From: Geodermatophilus obscurus
Lineage (GTDB): Bacteria > Actinomycetota > Actinomycetes > Mycobacteriales > Geodermatophilaceae
Assembly (NCBI RefSeq): GCF_900143215.1
Contig: NZ_FRDM01000004.1
Coordinates: 124,001 to 188,000 of the forward strand
Direction of reading: 5' to 3'
DNA length: 64,000 nt
Part shown: piece by piece, positions 25,245 through 33,691 of the stretch
Layout: each line of letters opens with the position of its first letter
Numbering within the stretch: the stretch's first letter is position 1
The notes under the pieces: generated by a model
What the model was told of the DNA's origin: nothing
The model's input: the letters and a program-made list of their open reading frames with translations, nothing else
Databases searched by the model: none
Program-made: the position numbers and the translations under genes

Positions 25245-26476
25245 GACTCCGGCACCCGCACGGTCACCCGCGTGCCCGATCCCGGCGCCGAGGCGACGTC
25301 GACCTCACCGCCGACCTGCTCCACCCGGTCGCGCAGCCCCGCCAGACCCGAGACGGAGACCGCGGTCGGGTCGAAGCCCATGCCGTCGTCCTCCACGTGC
25401 ACCGACACCTGCGAGCCCACCCGCGCCAGCCGCAGCACCACCGCCGTCGCCCGGGCGTGCCGGCGGACGTTGGCCAGCGCCTCCTGCGCACCGCGCAGCA
25501 GGACCACCTCCTCGTCGGTGCGCAGTCCCGGCACACCGTCGAGCGCCGCGGTGTCCACCCGCACCGCCAGCCCGGTCTCCCGCGCGAACCGCTCGGCCAG
25601 CCGCTGCAGCGCCTCCACCAGCGTCGACCCGTCGAGCGCCACCGGCCGGAACGCGGCCACCACGGCGCGGGCCTCGGCGAGGTTGTCGCGGGCGACCTCC
25701 TCGATGACGGCCAGCCGCTCACGCGCGGCCTCCGGATCCGCGGGGAGCAGCGCGTCGGCGGTCTGCGCCAGGACGACGATCGAGGTGTAGCCCTGCGCGA
25801 GGGTGTCGTGCACCTCCTGCGCCAGCCGCTCGCGCTCGGCCAGCACGCCGCGTTCGCGCTCGGCGGCCGCCAGCTCCGACCGGGTGTCCTCCAGCTGGGC
25901 GATCAGCGAGGCCCGCTCGGCGCTCTCCCGCAGCACCCGGCTGATCCAGACGCCCAGCGCCAGGCTGAACGCGATGCCGATGCCGGTCTCGAGCAGCACC
26001 TCCGCGGCGCTCCTGCCCGACCCCAGCGTCAGCACGGGACCGGTCGCGCTGGCCAGCCCCAGCAGCAGCGTCCAGCTGATCCCGGTGAGGTTCCCCTGGA
26101 CGGCGAACCAGACCTGCGGGTAGGCGAGGAAGAGCAGGAACAGCAAGCCGGGAGCCAGCCAGCCGAGCAGGCCGAACGCGGCGACGAGCACGACGAGGTA
26201 GGCCACCGCCCGCCGCCGGGCGCCGGCCCCGATCGCCGGCATGCCGAGGACGGCGTACGCGACGCCCAGCGCGGCCAGCACGGCGAGGGCGGGCGCCCGC
26301 CGGTCGTCGTCGACGGCGTCCCCCACCGCCGCGGAGACCACGGCCAGGCTCCAGACGACGGCGGAGATCACGTGCACGCCGACGACCGTGGTCCGCCACC
26401 CGCGCTCGGGCAGCGGCTCGCCGCCGTCGTCCTCGGGAGGGACGACGGCGGCGGCCAGCCGGCGCGTCAGGCTCAT
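25241..26476 (-). CDS. DesK-type sensor histidine kinase
   Basis: 411 residues from ATG 26476, which overlaps the permease stop (ATGA). Residues 25-190 have about six hydrophobic segments (VVGVHVISAVVWSLAVVSAAV, LFLLFLAYPQVWFAV). The HisKA_3 helix carries the phospho-His in RLAQEVHDTLAQGYTSI, and the ATPase domain has NVRRHAR, DDGMGFDP and GLAGLRDRV. The sensor lies in the membrane, so the signal is probably lipid or envelope state or the exported compound. Confidence 0.94.
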   Translation of the reverse strand: MSLTRRLAAAVVPPEDDGGEPLPERGWRTTVVGVHVISAVVWSLAVVSAAVGDAVDDDRRAPALAVLAALGVAYAVLGMPAIGAGARRRAVAYLVVLVAAFGLLGWLAPGLLFLLFLAYPQVWFAVQGNLTGISWTLLLGLASATGPVLTLGSGRSAAEVLLETGIGIAFSLALGVWISRVLRESAERASLIAQLEDTRSELAAAERERGVLAERERLAQEVHDTLAQGYTSIVVLAQTADALLPADPEAARERLAVIEEVARDNLAEARAVVAAFRPVALDGSTLVEALQRLAERFARETGLAVRVDTAALDGVPGLRTDEEVVLLRGAQEALANVRRHARATAVVLRLARVGSQVSVHVEDDGMGFDPTAVSVSGLAGLRDRVEQVGGEVDVASAPGSGTRVTVRVPES

Positions 26477-27300
26477 GCCGTCCGGCGCCAGCGGAACGTG
26501 CGGCTGCAGACCGCCAGACCGACGACCACCCACACCGCGAGCACGAGGGCGATCATGCCGTGCTCCCAGCTGCCCGCGGGCTCCGCGGCGACCGCGGCGT
26601 CCGGCAGGAACACCGAGCGCATGCCCTGCACCAGCCACTTCAGCGGGAAGACCGCAGCCACCTCCTGCATCCAGGAGGGCAGCTCGGAGAAGACGAAGAA
26701 GACCCCGGAGAAGAACTGCAGCACGACGGCGAACGCGCTGATCCCGTTCCCCACCGCACGGCTGCTGCCCACCGAGGCGACCGCGATGCCGAGCACGGTG
26801 CCCGCCAGCGCTCCGCCGAGCGCCACCCAGGCGAAGGTCAGCCACCGGCCGGCCCCGTCCGGCATCGGCACGTCGTAGGCGGTCGCCGCCACGGTGAGCA
26901 GGACCGCGAGCTGGAGCACCGTCGTGACCAGCACCTGACCGGCCTTGCCGAGGAAGTAGCCCAGCGGCGGCGTGCCGATCACCTGCAGCCGGGCGAGGTC
27001 GCCGCGCTCACGCTCCTCGGCCAGCGCCGTCCCCACCGCCTGGAAGCTGGTCAGCATGATCCCGGTGGCCGCGATCCCGGCGAGGAAGTACTGCGCGAAC
27101 GGCACCCCGCCCGGCCGGTCCTCGCCGGCGAAGACCGACGCGAAGATCACCAGCATCACGATCGGATAGGCGAAGGAGAACACCACCTGGGCCGGGTCAC
27201 GGACGAACAGCCGCAGCTCCAGCGCCGTCCGGGCCAGCCCGATGGTCAGGGCCGGCGGCGGTGCCGGCCGCGTGGGAGCCGGGGTCAGGACGGCGGTCAT
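26473..27300 (-). CDS. ABC-2 type permease
   Basis: 275 residues with six hydrophobic segments (VVFSFAYPIVMLVIFASVF, YFLAGIAATGIMLTSFQAVG, AVVLQFFSGVFFVF). The region EERERGDLARLQVIGTPP is typical of ABC-2 permeases of drug or lipid exporters. It overlaps both neighbours by four bases (ATGA), so the exporter and two-component system form a single translation-coupled unit. Confidence 0.92.
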   Translation of the reverse strand: MTAVLTPAPTRPAPPPALTIGLARTALELRLFVRDPAQVVFSFAYPIVMLVIFASVFAGEDRPGGVPFAQYFLAGIAATGIMLTSFQAVGTALAEERERGDLARLQVIGTPPLGYFLGKAGQVLVTTVLQLAVLLTVAATAYDVPMPDGAGRWLTFAWVALGGALAGTVLGIAVASVGSSRAVGNGISAFAVVLQFFSGVFFVFSELPSWMQEVAAVFPLKWLVQGMRSVFLPDAAVAAEPAGSWEHGMIALVLAVWVVVGLAVCSRTFRWRRTA

Positions 27301-28205
27301 CGGGAGGCCTCCTCGGGAGTGGCGCCGACCAGGGACAGGTAGACGTCCTCCAGGCCGGGGCGGGTGACGGTCAGGCCGGGCACCTCGCCGGCCGGGTGCG
27401 CGGCGAGCAGGTCGCGCAGGACGGCGGCCGGCTCCCCGGTGCCGACCTCGCGGGGGACGCCGTCCTCGGTCCAGCGGACGGTGGCCGTCCTGCGCAGCTC
27501 GGCGCCGAGCTCGTCCGGCGACGCCACGTCGACCAGGCGCCCCGCGGCCAGCACGCCCACGCGGTCGGCCAGCGCGGCGGCCTCGTCGAGGTAGTGGGTG
27601 GTGAGGACGACGGTGGTCCCGCCGGCCCGCAGCCCGCGCACCAGCGCCCAGAACTGCCGGCGCGCGACCGGGTCCATGCCGGTGGTGGGCTCGTCGAGGA
27701 ACAGCAGCTCGGGCCGGCCCTGGACGCCGAGGGCCACCTCCAGCCGACGCCGCTGGCCACCCGACAGCCGCGACACCCGCGTGCCCACGGCCTCGGTGAG
27801 CCCGACGGCCTCGACGAGCTCGCCGGTGTCCTGCGCGGTGCCGTGGTACCGGGCGAAGTGGTCGAGGGTCTCCCGGACGGTGAGCGCGTCGCCGACGCCG
27901 GTGCTCTGCGCCACGACGCCGACGCGGTCGCGCCAGGCCCGCCCGGCGCGACCGGGGTCCTCGCCGAGGACGGCGACCTCCCCGCCGTCGCGCCGCCGCA
28001 CGCCCTCGAGCACCTCGATCGTCGTCGTCTTGCCGGCACCGTTCGGGCCGAGCAGCGCGAAGACCTCGCCGCGGCGGACGTCGAGGTCGACCCCGTCGAC
28101 GACGGCACGCCCGCCGTACCGCCTGACCAGGCCGCGCACGCGGACCGCCGGGTGGTCGTCGGGCGCCGTCCTGGGAGGAGCCGGTGCCGGTCGGGTCGTC
28201 GTCAT
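27297..28205 (-). CDS. ABC transporter ATP-binding protein (exporter)
   Basis: 302 residues. Walker A GPNGAGKTTTIEVLEG, ABC signature RLSGGQRRRLEVALG, Walker B ELLFLDEPTTGMDP and the switch His in VVLTTHYLDEA. The C-terminal 70 residues follow the DrrA/YvfR pattern. It is the first gene of the four-gene unit. The divergent spacer to the inositol-phosphate synthase gene (28206-28389) should hold promoters for both. Confidence 0.95.
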   Translation of the reverse strand: MTTTRPAPAPPRTAPDDHPAVRVRGLVRRYGGRAVVDGVDLDVRRGEVFALLGPNGAGKTTTIEVLEGVRRRDGGEVAVLGEDPGRAGRAWRDRVGVVAQSTGVGDALTVRETLDHFARYHGTAQDTGELVEAVGLTEAVGTRVSRLSGGQRRRLEVALGVQGRPELLFLDEPTTGMDPVARRQFWALVRGLRAGGTTVVLTTHYLDEAAALADRVGVLAAGRLVDVASPDELGAELRRTATVRWTEDGVPREVGTGEPAAVLRDLLAAHPAGEVPGLTVTRPGLEDVYLSLVGATPEEASR

Positions 28206-28389
28206 GCCACGACCCTCTCCTCCGCCTCGGCCCGGCGGGACGGCCGATCTGCCGGTCCGCCGTCCACCGGTCGGTGGACGCCCGGCGTCGACCGCGTGAT
28301 TGGAGCGGCTCCACTTTCGAGCTGCGGGTCCCGGTGAGCCGTGTCACGGTTGACCGCGCGTCATCAAGTCGAGTGCGAGGGAGATCACG

Positions 28390-29613
28390 TTGTCTGCTGG
28401 ACCGCGTCGGGTCGGGATGGCCGTCGTCGGCCTCGGAGGAGCGGTCGCCACGACCGCCGTGGCGGGGCTGGAACTGCTCCGCATCGGCGCGAGCGACACC
28501 TCGGGGCTGCCACTCGCCGGAGTGGAGGTGGACGGCGCCCCGGTCGCGGAGGCGACCGGCATGGTCGGGTACGCCGACCTGGTCGTCGGCGGCTGGGACC
28601 TCGATGGCAGCGACCTGCGCAAGGCCGCCGACCAGCACGGCGTCCTCGACCACCGTCAGCTGGAGCAGGCCGGGCCGTACCTGTCCTCGGTCATCCCGTG
28701 GGCGGCGGCCGGCGACGCCGACTTCTGCCGCAACGTCACCGGCGGCAACGTGGTGCTCGCCGAGACCCGCCGCGCGCAGGTCGACGCCGTCCGGGCCGAC
28801 CTGCGCCGCTTCCGCGAGGAGGAGCGGCTCGACGGACTGGTGCTGGTCAACCTGGCCTCCACGGAGCGCTGGCCGGATCCGGCGGCGCCCGCGCTGCAGA
28901 CGGTCGAGGCCTTCGAGGCCGGGCTGGACGCTGACGACCGCTCGATCACCCCGTCGATGGTCTACGCCTACGCGGCGATCGCCGAGGGCGTCGGGTACGT
29001 CAACTTCACCCCGTCGCTGGCCGCCGACGTCCCCGCGCTGATCGCCTTCGCCGAGAGCCGCGGCGTCCCGGTCGCCGGCAAGGACGGCAAGACCGGCCAG
29101 ACGATGATGAAGACGGTGCTGGCCCCGGCCTTCCGCAGCCGGTCGCTGACCGTCGAGGGCTGGTACTCCACCAACATCCTGGGCAACCGCGACGGCCTGG
29201 CCCTCGAGGACCCGGACTCGCTGGAGAGCAAGCTGCAGACCAAGGGCAGCGTGCTGGACTCGATCCTGGGCTACCCGGTCGAGGACCACGTCGTGCGGAT
29301 CGACTACTACCGCCCGCGCGGTGACCAGAAGGAGGCCTGGGACGCCATCGACCTGGTCGGCTTCCTCGGCCAGCGGATGCAGGTCAAGGTCGACTTCCAG
29401 TGCCGCGACTCGATCCTGGCCGCGCCGCTGGCCATCGAACTGGCCCGGCTGACCGACCTGGCGCAGCAGCGCGGGCAGGGCGGCGTCCAGACCCAGTTCG
29501 GCTGGTTCTTCAAGGCGCCGATGACCCCGGACGGCAGCACCCCCGAGCACGCCCTGCACCGGCAGGAGCGCGTGCTGCTCGACTGGGTCGCCGGCGTGCC
29601 GGCCGGCCGGTGA
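28390..29613 (+). CDS. ino1: Inositol-3-phosphate synthase
   Basis: 407 residues from TTG 28390, with GAGGGAG upstream. NAD-binding AVVGLGGAVATTAVAG opens the protein, and the family core GKDGKTGQTMMKTVLAPAF, STNILGNRDG and FQCRDSILAAPL is intact. The enzyme turns glucose-6-phosphate into inositol phosphate. As first gene of a coupled ten-gene operon, it probably makes the cyclitol core of the operon's product; it may or may not be the cell's only copy. The TTG start could keep its level low. Confidence 0.93.
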   Translation: MSAGPRRVGMAVVGLGGAVATTAVAGLELLRIGASDTSGLPLAGVEVDGAPVAEATGMVGYADLVVGGWDLDGSDLRKAADQHGVLDHRQLEQAGPYLSSVIPWAAAGDADFCRNVTGGNVVLAETRRAQVDAVRADLRRFREEERLDGLVLVNLASTERWPDPAAPALQTVEAFEAGLDADDRSITPSMVYAYAAIAEGVGYVNFTPSLAADVPALIAFAESRGVPVAGKDGKTGQTMMKTVLAPAFRSRSLTVEGWYSTNILGNRDGLALEDPDSLESKLQTKGSVLDSILGYPVEDHVVRIDYYRPRGDQKEAWDAIDLVGFLGQRMQVKVDFQCRDSILAAPLAIELARLTDLAQQRGQGGVQTQFGWFFKAPMTPDGSTPEHALHRQERVLLDWVAGVPAGR

Positions 29614-30509
29614 CGGGCGGCTCCCCCGCCCTCGCCGAGCTCCGCCCGCTGCTGACCGAGGTCGGCGACGCCAAGCGGGTCCGTGTCGCCGACGCCCCCG
29701 GCTCGCTGGCCGAGCAGGCCTTCGCCCGCGCCTGGGGGCGGCTGGTCGCGGGGGAGGACGCGGCCGCGGTCGCGCTGTCGGAGACGGCGGCGGCCGTGGC
29801 CCGCGCCCGGCTGGCCGGCATCGACGGTGCGGTGCTGCGGACGGCGGGCCTGACCGACGACGAGGCGCTCGACGTGCTGCGCCGCGGCTTCGACGAGGTC
29901 GCCGGCCCGCTGGACGGCGGCCTGCGGGCCGGGCTGCGGGCGGCGCTGCCGCTCGCCGTCCCGACGCCGGAGCCGCCGGCGCTGGCCGAGCTGCTCAACC
30001 GCCAGCCGCGCGCCGGGGCCACCGCCCCGGGGAAGGCGCGGGTGGTGGTCGAGCCGCCGGAGAGCCACGGCGACCACTGCCTGACCGTCGCCGTCTACGG
30101 CGTGCTCGTCGCGCCGGTGTTCGGTGCCGACCCGGTCGCGCCGTTCCTCGTCGGCCTGGCCCACCACCTGCACAACGTCGTGCTGCCCGACGCCGGGTTC
30201 GCCGGCGAGGTGCTGCTCGGCTCGGCGCTCGGCCAGGTCATGGCGACGCTGGAGGAGCGCGAGCTGACCGCCCTGCCGGGCCCGCTGGCCGAGCGGCTGC
30301 GCACGGTGCTGCGGCTGCGGGCCGACGCCGGGGCGCCCGAGTCCCAGGCCTTCCACGCCGCCGACGTCCTCGACCGGGTGCTGCAGGTGCACCACCACGC
30401 CCGCGCGGCCGCGTTCACCGCCGCCCAGGCGCTGGACGACCTCGAGCTCGTGCACGCGGGGCCGGTGCAGGCCTTCCACCTCGACGTCCTGGCGGCGGCG
30501 GGGCTGTGA
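29610..30509 (+). CDS. HD-like metal-dependent hydrolase (candidate phosphatase)
   Basis: 299 residues; GTG overlaps the ino1 stop (GTGA). Metal-ligand-like residues cluster in SHGDHCLTVAVYG (H153, H156) and LAHHLHNVVLPDAGFAGE (H185, H186, H188, D194), followed by VLQVHHHARA. This resembles an HD-domain arrangement with His-His in place of His-Asp. By position it could remove the phosphate from inositol phosphate or a later intermediate. The fold assignment is by motif only, and family membership is uncertain. Confidence 0.6.
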   Translation: MTGGSPALAELRPLLTEVGDAKRVRVADAPGSLAEQAFARAWGRLVAGEDAAAVALSETAAAVARARLAGIDGAVLRTAGLTDDEALDVLRRGFDEVAGPLDGGLRAGLRAALPLAVPTPEPPALAELLNRQPRAGATAPGKARVVVEPPESHGDHCLTVAVYGVLVAPVFGADPVAPFLVGLAHHLHNVVLPDAGFAGEVLLGSALGQVMATLEERELTALPGPLAERLRTVLRLRADAGAPESQAFHAADVLDRVLQVHHHARAAAFTAAQALDDLELVHAGPVQAFHLDVLAAAGL

Positions 30510-30617
30510 GCGGCTGTGCACGTGCCGGCTCCGCCGCGCGGCAGCGAACGGTGGTGCTGTGAGCGGCGCTGCCGATCGGGCGGCTGCGCTGCGCGGGAGA
30601 GGACGGTGACGCGTTGA
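30506..30617 (+). other. Chain of three coupled mini-ORFs before the methyltransferase
   Basis: From the hydrolase stop, three tiny frames follow, each starting on the previous stop: 30506-30562 (18 codons), 30559-30609 (16 codons) and 30606-30617 (3 codons). The last stop overlaps the TTG start of the methyltransferase (TTGA). The first two frames start with the same GTGAGCGGC bases, as if a start region had been duplicated. Confidence 0.4.
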
Positions 30618-31639
30618 GCACGGCGGCACCCGCCGTCCCGGTGGTGGACGGCATCCCGTTCGCGCGAGCCGGCCGCGACGAGCTGCGCGCGCAGGTGGTC
30701 GGCCTGCTCGCCCACGGCGAGGTCGACCGCGCCCGCGGAGCGCTGCTGGCCGACGCCGACGACTGGTGGACCGAGCCGCCCCCGCCGCCCGAGCAGCTGG
30801 CCCGCGTGCCGGCCGCGACGACCCTGCGGGAGGCGATGGGCCTGCTCGGCATGGGCCGGGTGGCCGACTACTTCGCCCACCGCTGGTCCGACCCCACCCA
30901 CCTGGCGGGGCTGGCGCTGCTCCAGCAGCACTGGCCCGGGAACCGTCCGGTGGTGGACGTCGCCTGCGGCATCGGCACCCACCTGCGGGAGCTGGCCCGC
31001 CGCGGCTGCACCGAGCTGGTGGGTGTCGACGTCGTCTGGGCCAAGCTGTGGCTGGCCCGGCGCTTCGTCTGCCCGTCGGCGCGCTACGTGTGCGCCGACG
31101 TGACCGGCGTCCCCTCCCTGGACGTGCCGACGCCGGCCTACGTGCTGTGCCACGACGCCTTCTACTTCCTGCGCGACAAGCCGGCCGCGGCCGCGGCGAT
31201 GCGCGGGATCGCAGGGGACGGCGGCACCGTGGTCGTCGGGCACGCGCACGTCGCCGACCCGCACGGCGAGCCGCTGACCCCGGAGGGCTACGCCGCGGTG
31301 CTCGGCACCGGCCTGCTCTACGACGACGCAGAGCTCACCGCCGCGCTGCTCGCCGGCCGCCCGCCCCGGGCCGCCGCAGCCGCCGACCTGCACGCCAGCG
31401 AGGCGGTGGCCCTGGTCGCCGGCGACCCGCTCTCCCCCGCCCCGGTCGACCTCGGCGAGCCGCTGCCGCCGCTGCGGCCCAACCCGCTCTACGCCGACGG
31501 GGAGCTGCGCTGGCCCAGCGAGCGCTACGCCGGCGAGTACGGGCCGCGGTCGACCTACCTGCCGGCCCGCTGGCCCGACCCGCTGCCCGCCGACGCCGCC
31601 CGCCGGCGGCTGCTCGTCGACCTGCCGGAGGCGTGGTGA
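30614..31639 (+). CDS. SAM-dependent methyltransferase
   Basis: 341 residues from TTG 30614. Class I SAM motif VVDVACGIGTHLRELA, then VGVDVVWAKLWLARRF, the acidic motif II region (CADVTGVPSLDVP) and LCHDAFYFLRDK. The first 100 residues (LLADADDWWTEPPPPPEQL) and a C-terminal extension rich in Pro/Trp (RWPSERYAGEYGPRS) are outside the core and could bind substrate. The target atom is unknown; an O- or N-methylation of the inositol glycoside would fit the operon. Confidence 0.8.
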   Translation: MSTAAPAVPVVDGIPFARAGRDELRAQVVGLLAHGEVDRARGALLADADDWWTEPPPPPEQLARVPAATTLREAMGLLGMGRVADYFAHRWSDPTHLAGLALLQQHWPGNRPVVDVACGIGTHLRELARRGCTELVGVDVVWAKLWLARRFVCPSARYVCADVTGVPSLDVPTPAYVLCHDAFYFLRDKPAAAAAMRGIAGDGGTVVVGHAHVADPHGEPLTPEGYAAVLGTGLLYDDAELTAALLAGRPPRAAAAADLHASEAVALVAGDPLSPAPVDLGEPLPPLRPNPLYADGELRWPSERYAGEYGPRSTYLPARWPDPLPADAARRRLLVDLPEAW

Positions 31640-31646
31640 GCGCGCG

Positions 31647-31700
31647 AGATCTGCACAGTGGCGGTCATCAGCGGGCTGATGACCGCCACTGTGCAGATCT
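31647..31700. repeat. Perfect 26-bp inverted repeat (54-bp palindrome)
   Basis: Arms 31647-31672 and 31675-31700 are exact reverse complements with a two-base loop; the outer ends are AGATCT. It sits between the methyltransferase stop and the oxidoreductase and is read through in frame if the oxidoreductase starts at GTG 31636. GTGAGCGC occurs on both sides (31636 and 31720), as if the palindrome had been inserted just after a start codon. Confidence 0.8.
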
Positions 31701-31719
31701 GGCGCAGCGGAGGGGCGCG

Positions 31720-32745
31720 GTGAGCGCCGTCGGGTGGGGTGGCGTCGGGTGGGGTGGCGTCGGGTGGGGTATCGCCGGCTGCGGCTGGGTGGCCCGCGAC
31801 CACGCGCTCCCCGCACTGACCGCGACGCCGGGCGCCCGCGTCGTCGCGCTGCACGACCGCGACCCCGGCGCGCTGGCCCGGGTGGACGTCGACGCGCCCG
31901 CGCACGCCGACCTCGGTGCCTTTCTCGCCACCCCCGGGCTGGACGCCGTCTACGTCGCCGTCCCCAACGCCGCGCACCGCGAGGTGGTCGAGGCGGTGGC
32001 CGCGGCGGGCAAGGCGGTGCTCTGCGAGAAGCCGCTGGCCGCCGACGCCGGCGACGCGCAGGCGATGGTGACCGCCGCCCGCGACGCCGGCGTCCTGCTG
32101 GGCACGGCCTACGACCAGCGCTGGCACCCCGCCCACGTGCGGCTGCGCGAGCTGGTGCCCGAGCTCGGCACGGTCACCGCGCTGCGCATCGTCTACTGCT
32201 GCTGGCTGCCCGCCGACTGGACGCCGGACGGCCGCCCGCACGACAACTGGCGGGTCGACCGCGCGCGGGCCGGCGGCGGCGCGGCGATCGACCTGGCCCC
32301 GCACGGCCTGGACCTGGCCGGCGTGCTGCTCGGCGAGGACGTCGTGGAGCTGCGCGCGCTGCTGCAGCGCCGGGTGCAGGACTACCCGGTGGACGACGGC
32401 GCGCTGCTGTCCGGGCGCACCGCGGGCGGCGTGCTGGTCGACCTGCACGTCGCCTTCAACACCCCCGACGCGCTCCCCCGCCGCCGGCTGGAGGTCGTCG
32501 GCACCCGCGGGATGGCCGTCGCCGTCGACACGATGGGCCAGACCGCGGGAGGCTCGCTCACGCTCCACCGGCCCGACCCGGTCGACGTCCCCTTCGCCGG
32601 GGACTCCCCCTTCGCCGCGCAGTTCGCCGCCTTCACCGCCGCGGTCGCCGGGACCGCGCCGGCGGGGACGGCATGGCCGTACGACGCCGCCCGCGACCTG
32701 GCCCTGCACCGGCTCCTCCTCACCGCCCTGGGAGACGCGAGATGA
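31720..32745 (+). CDS. Gfo/Idh/MocA-family oxidoreductase
   Basis: 341 residues from GTG 31720 (GGAGG seven bases upstream). A coupled start at GTG 31636 would overlap the methyltransferase stop and add 28 residues encoded by the palindrome. The NAD-binding region GWGIAGCGWVARDHALPAL, CEKPLAAD (catalytic Lys of the family) and AIDLAPHGLDLAGVLLGE are clear. The N-terminus carries GVGWG units from a 15-bp tandem repeat. Family members oxidise or reduce sugars and inositols, so an inositol- or sugar-ring oxidation is the likely step. It overlaps the next gene by ATGA. Confidence 0.88.
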   Translation: MSAVGWGGVGWGGVGWGIAGCGWVARDHALPALTATPGARVVALHDRDPGALARVDVDAPAHADLGAFLATPGLDAVYVAVPNAAHREVVEAVAAAGKAVLCEKPLAADAGDAQAMVTAARDAGVLLGTAYDQRWHPAHVRLRELVPELGTVTALRIVYCCWLPADWTPDGRPHDNWRVDRARAGGGAAIDLAPHGLDLAGVLLGEDVVELRALLQRRVQDYPVDDGALLSGRTAGGVLVDLHVAFNTPDALPRRRLEVVGTRGMAVAVDTMGQTAGGSLTLHRPDPVDVPFAGDSPFAAQFAAFTAAVAGTAPAGTAWPYDAARDLALHRLLLTALGDAR

Positions 32746-33614
32746 CCAACCCCTACCGCGGGCTGCTACCCGACCTGCCCGCCTACGCCTGCACCAACTG
32801 CGGGCACTGGCAGCGCTGGCCGGCGCCCGGGCCGCTGGTCTGCCCGGTCTGCGCCGACGTCCGCAACGCGCTGCCCGAGAACGGCTTCGAGTTCGTGACG
32901 CCTGCGCAGGTCGAGGAGACGGTCGAGGGCTTCTGCCGCCCGACCGCCGTCGCGGGCGTCACCGAGTTCGGCACGCACCCGCGCTTCGGGCTGGACAGCC
33001 GCGGCTGGGTGATCGAGTCCGACGCCGGGCTGGTCGGCTTCGAGTGCGCGCCCTGGTACACCGCCGACATGCTCGCCCAGCTCCGCCGGATGGCTCTGGC
33101 GTCGGGCGGGTTCGACGTCCTCGCCTCCAGCCACGTGCACGGGTACGGCGCGCTGTGGCAGCTGCAGCAGGAGCTCGAGCCGCGGGTGGTCTGCGTCGGC
33201 GTCCGCGACCTGGAGTGGACCAAGGCCTTCCGGGTCACCTGGCCGGCGGACGACGAACTGGAGCTGGCCCCCGACCTCACCCTGCACCGCACCGGCGGGC
33301 ACTTCCCCGGGCACTCGGTGCTGCACGACCGCCGCCGCGGCGTGCTGTTCTGCGGCGACTCGCTCAAGGTCGACCTCGACGAGGCCGGGCAGCCGGTCGC
33401 GCTGAGCGCGCACAAGGCGTTCCACGCGCAGATCCCGCTCTCCCACGGAGAGCTGCGCGAGTACCTGACCGTCGTCGGCGCGCTGGACTTCGAGGCCGTC
33501 GCGACGCCGTTCGAGCTGGTCCGCGGGGTGACCACCGACCACGTCGTGCACCTGGTGCGGCGGCTGCTCTCCGGGCCGCCGGACGCCGCCCCCGTCGCCC
33601 TGGAGGACCTGTGA
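32742..33614 (+). CDS. Metallo-beta-lactamase-fold protein with N-terminal zinc ribbon
   Basis: 290 residues. C17, C20, C34 and C37 (CTNCGHW ... CPVC) form a zinc-ribbon-like start. The MBL-like part has SSHVHGYGALWQLQQ where HxHxDH is expected, TGGHFPGHSVL and LFCGDSLKVD. Two His and the Gly-rich loops are kept, but the Asp-His pair of the canonical motif is not, so metal loading may be altered. Many proteins of this subgroup are hydrolases of unknown substrate. It is coupled to its neighbours by ATGA at the start and GTGA at the end. Confidence 0.78.
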   Translation: MTNPYRGLLPDLPAYACTNCGHWQRWPAPGPLVCPVCADVRNALPENGFEFVTPAQVEETVEGFCRPTAVAGVTEFGTHPRFGLDSRGWVIESDAGLVGFECAPWYTADMLAQLRRMALASGGFDVLASSHVHGYGALWQLQQELEPRVVCVGVRDLEWTKAFRVTWPADDELELAPDLTLHRTGGHFPGHSVLHDRRRGVLFCGDSLKVDLDEAGQPVALSAHKAFHAQIPLSHGELREYLTVVGALDFEAVATPFELVRGVTTDHVVHLVRRLLSGPPDAAPVALEDL

Positions 33615-33691
33615 ACGAGCTCGCGAGCTCACCGGTGGGCACGGCACCCCTGGGCACGAGCCCGACGAGCGCCAGCGAGGAGGACTCGTGA
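33611..33691 (+). other. 26-codon bridging ORF between MBL and YcaO genes
   Basis: GTG 33611 overlaps the MBL stop and the TGA at 33689 overlaps the YcaO GTG, so a ribosome can pass without a break. The peptide begins VNELASSPVG and ends TSASEEDS. The flgN-flgK junction has an ORF of exactly the same length and arrangement, 11 of 26 residues identical, so this is probably a recurring leader cassette with the ribosome site AGCGAGGAG at its end, not a YcaO substrate. Confidence 0.4.

Noticed and set aside
33611..33691. A 26-residue Ser/Thr-rich peptide just upstream of YcaO as a RiPP precursor
   Set aside because: An equal-length, similar ORF bridges flgN and flgK, so the sequence is better explained as a recurring leader cassette; it also lacks Cys and a leader/core layout.
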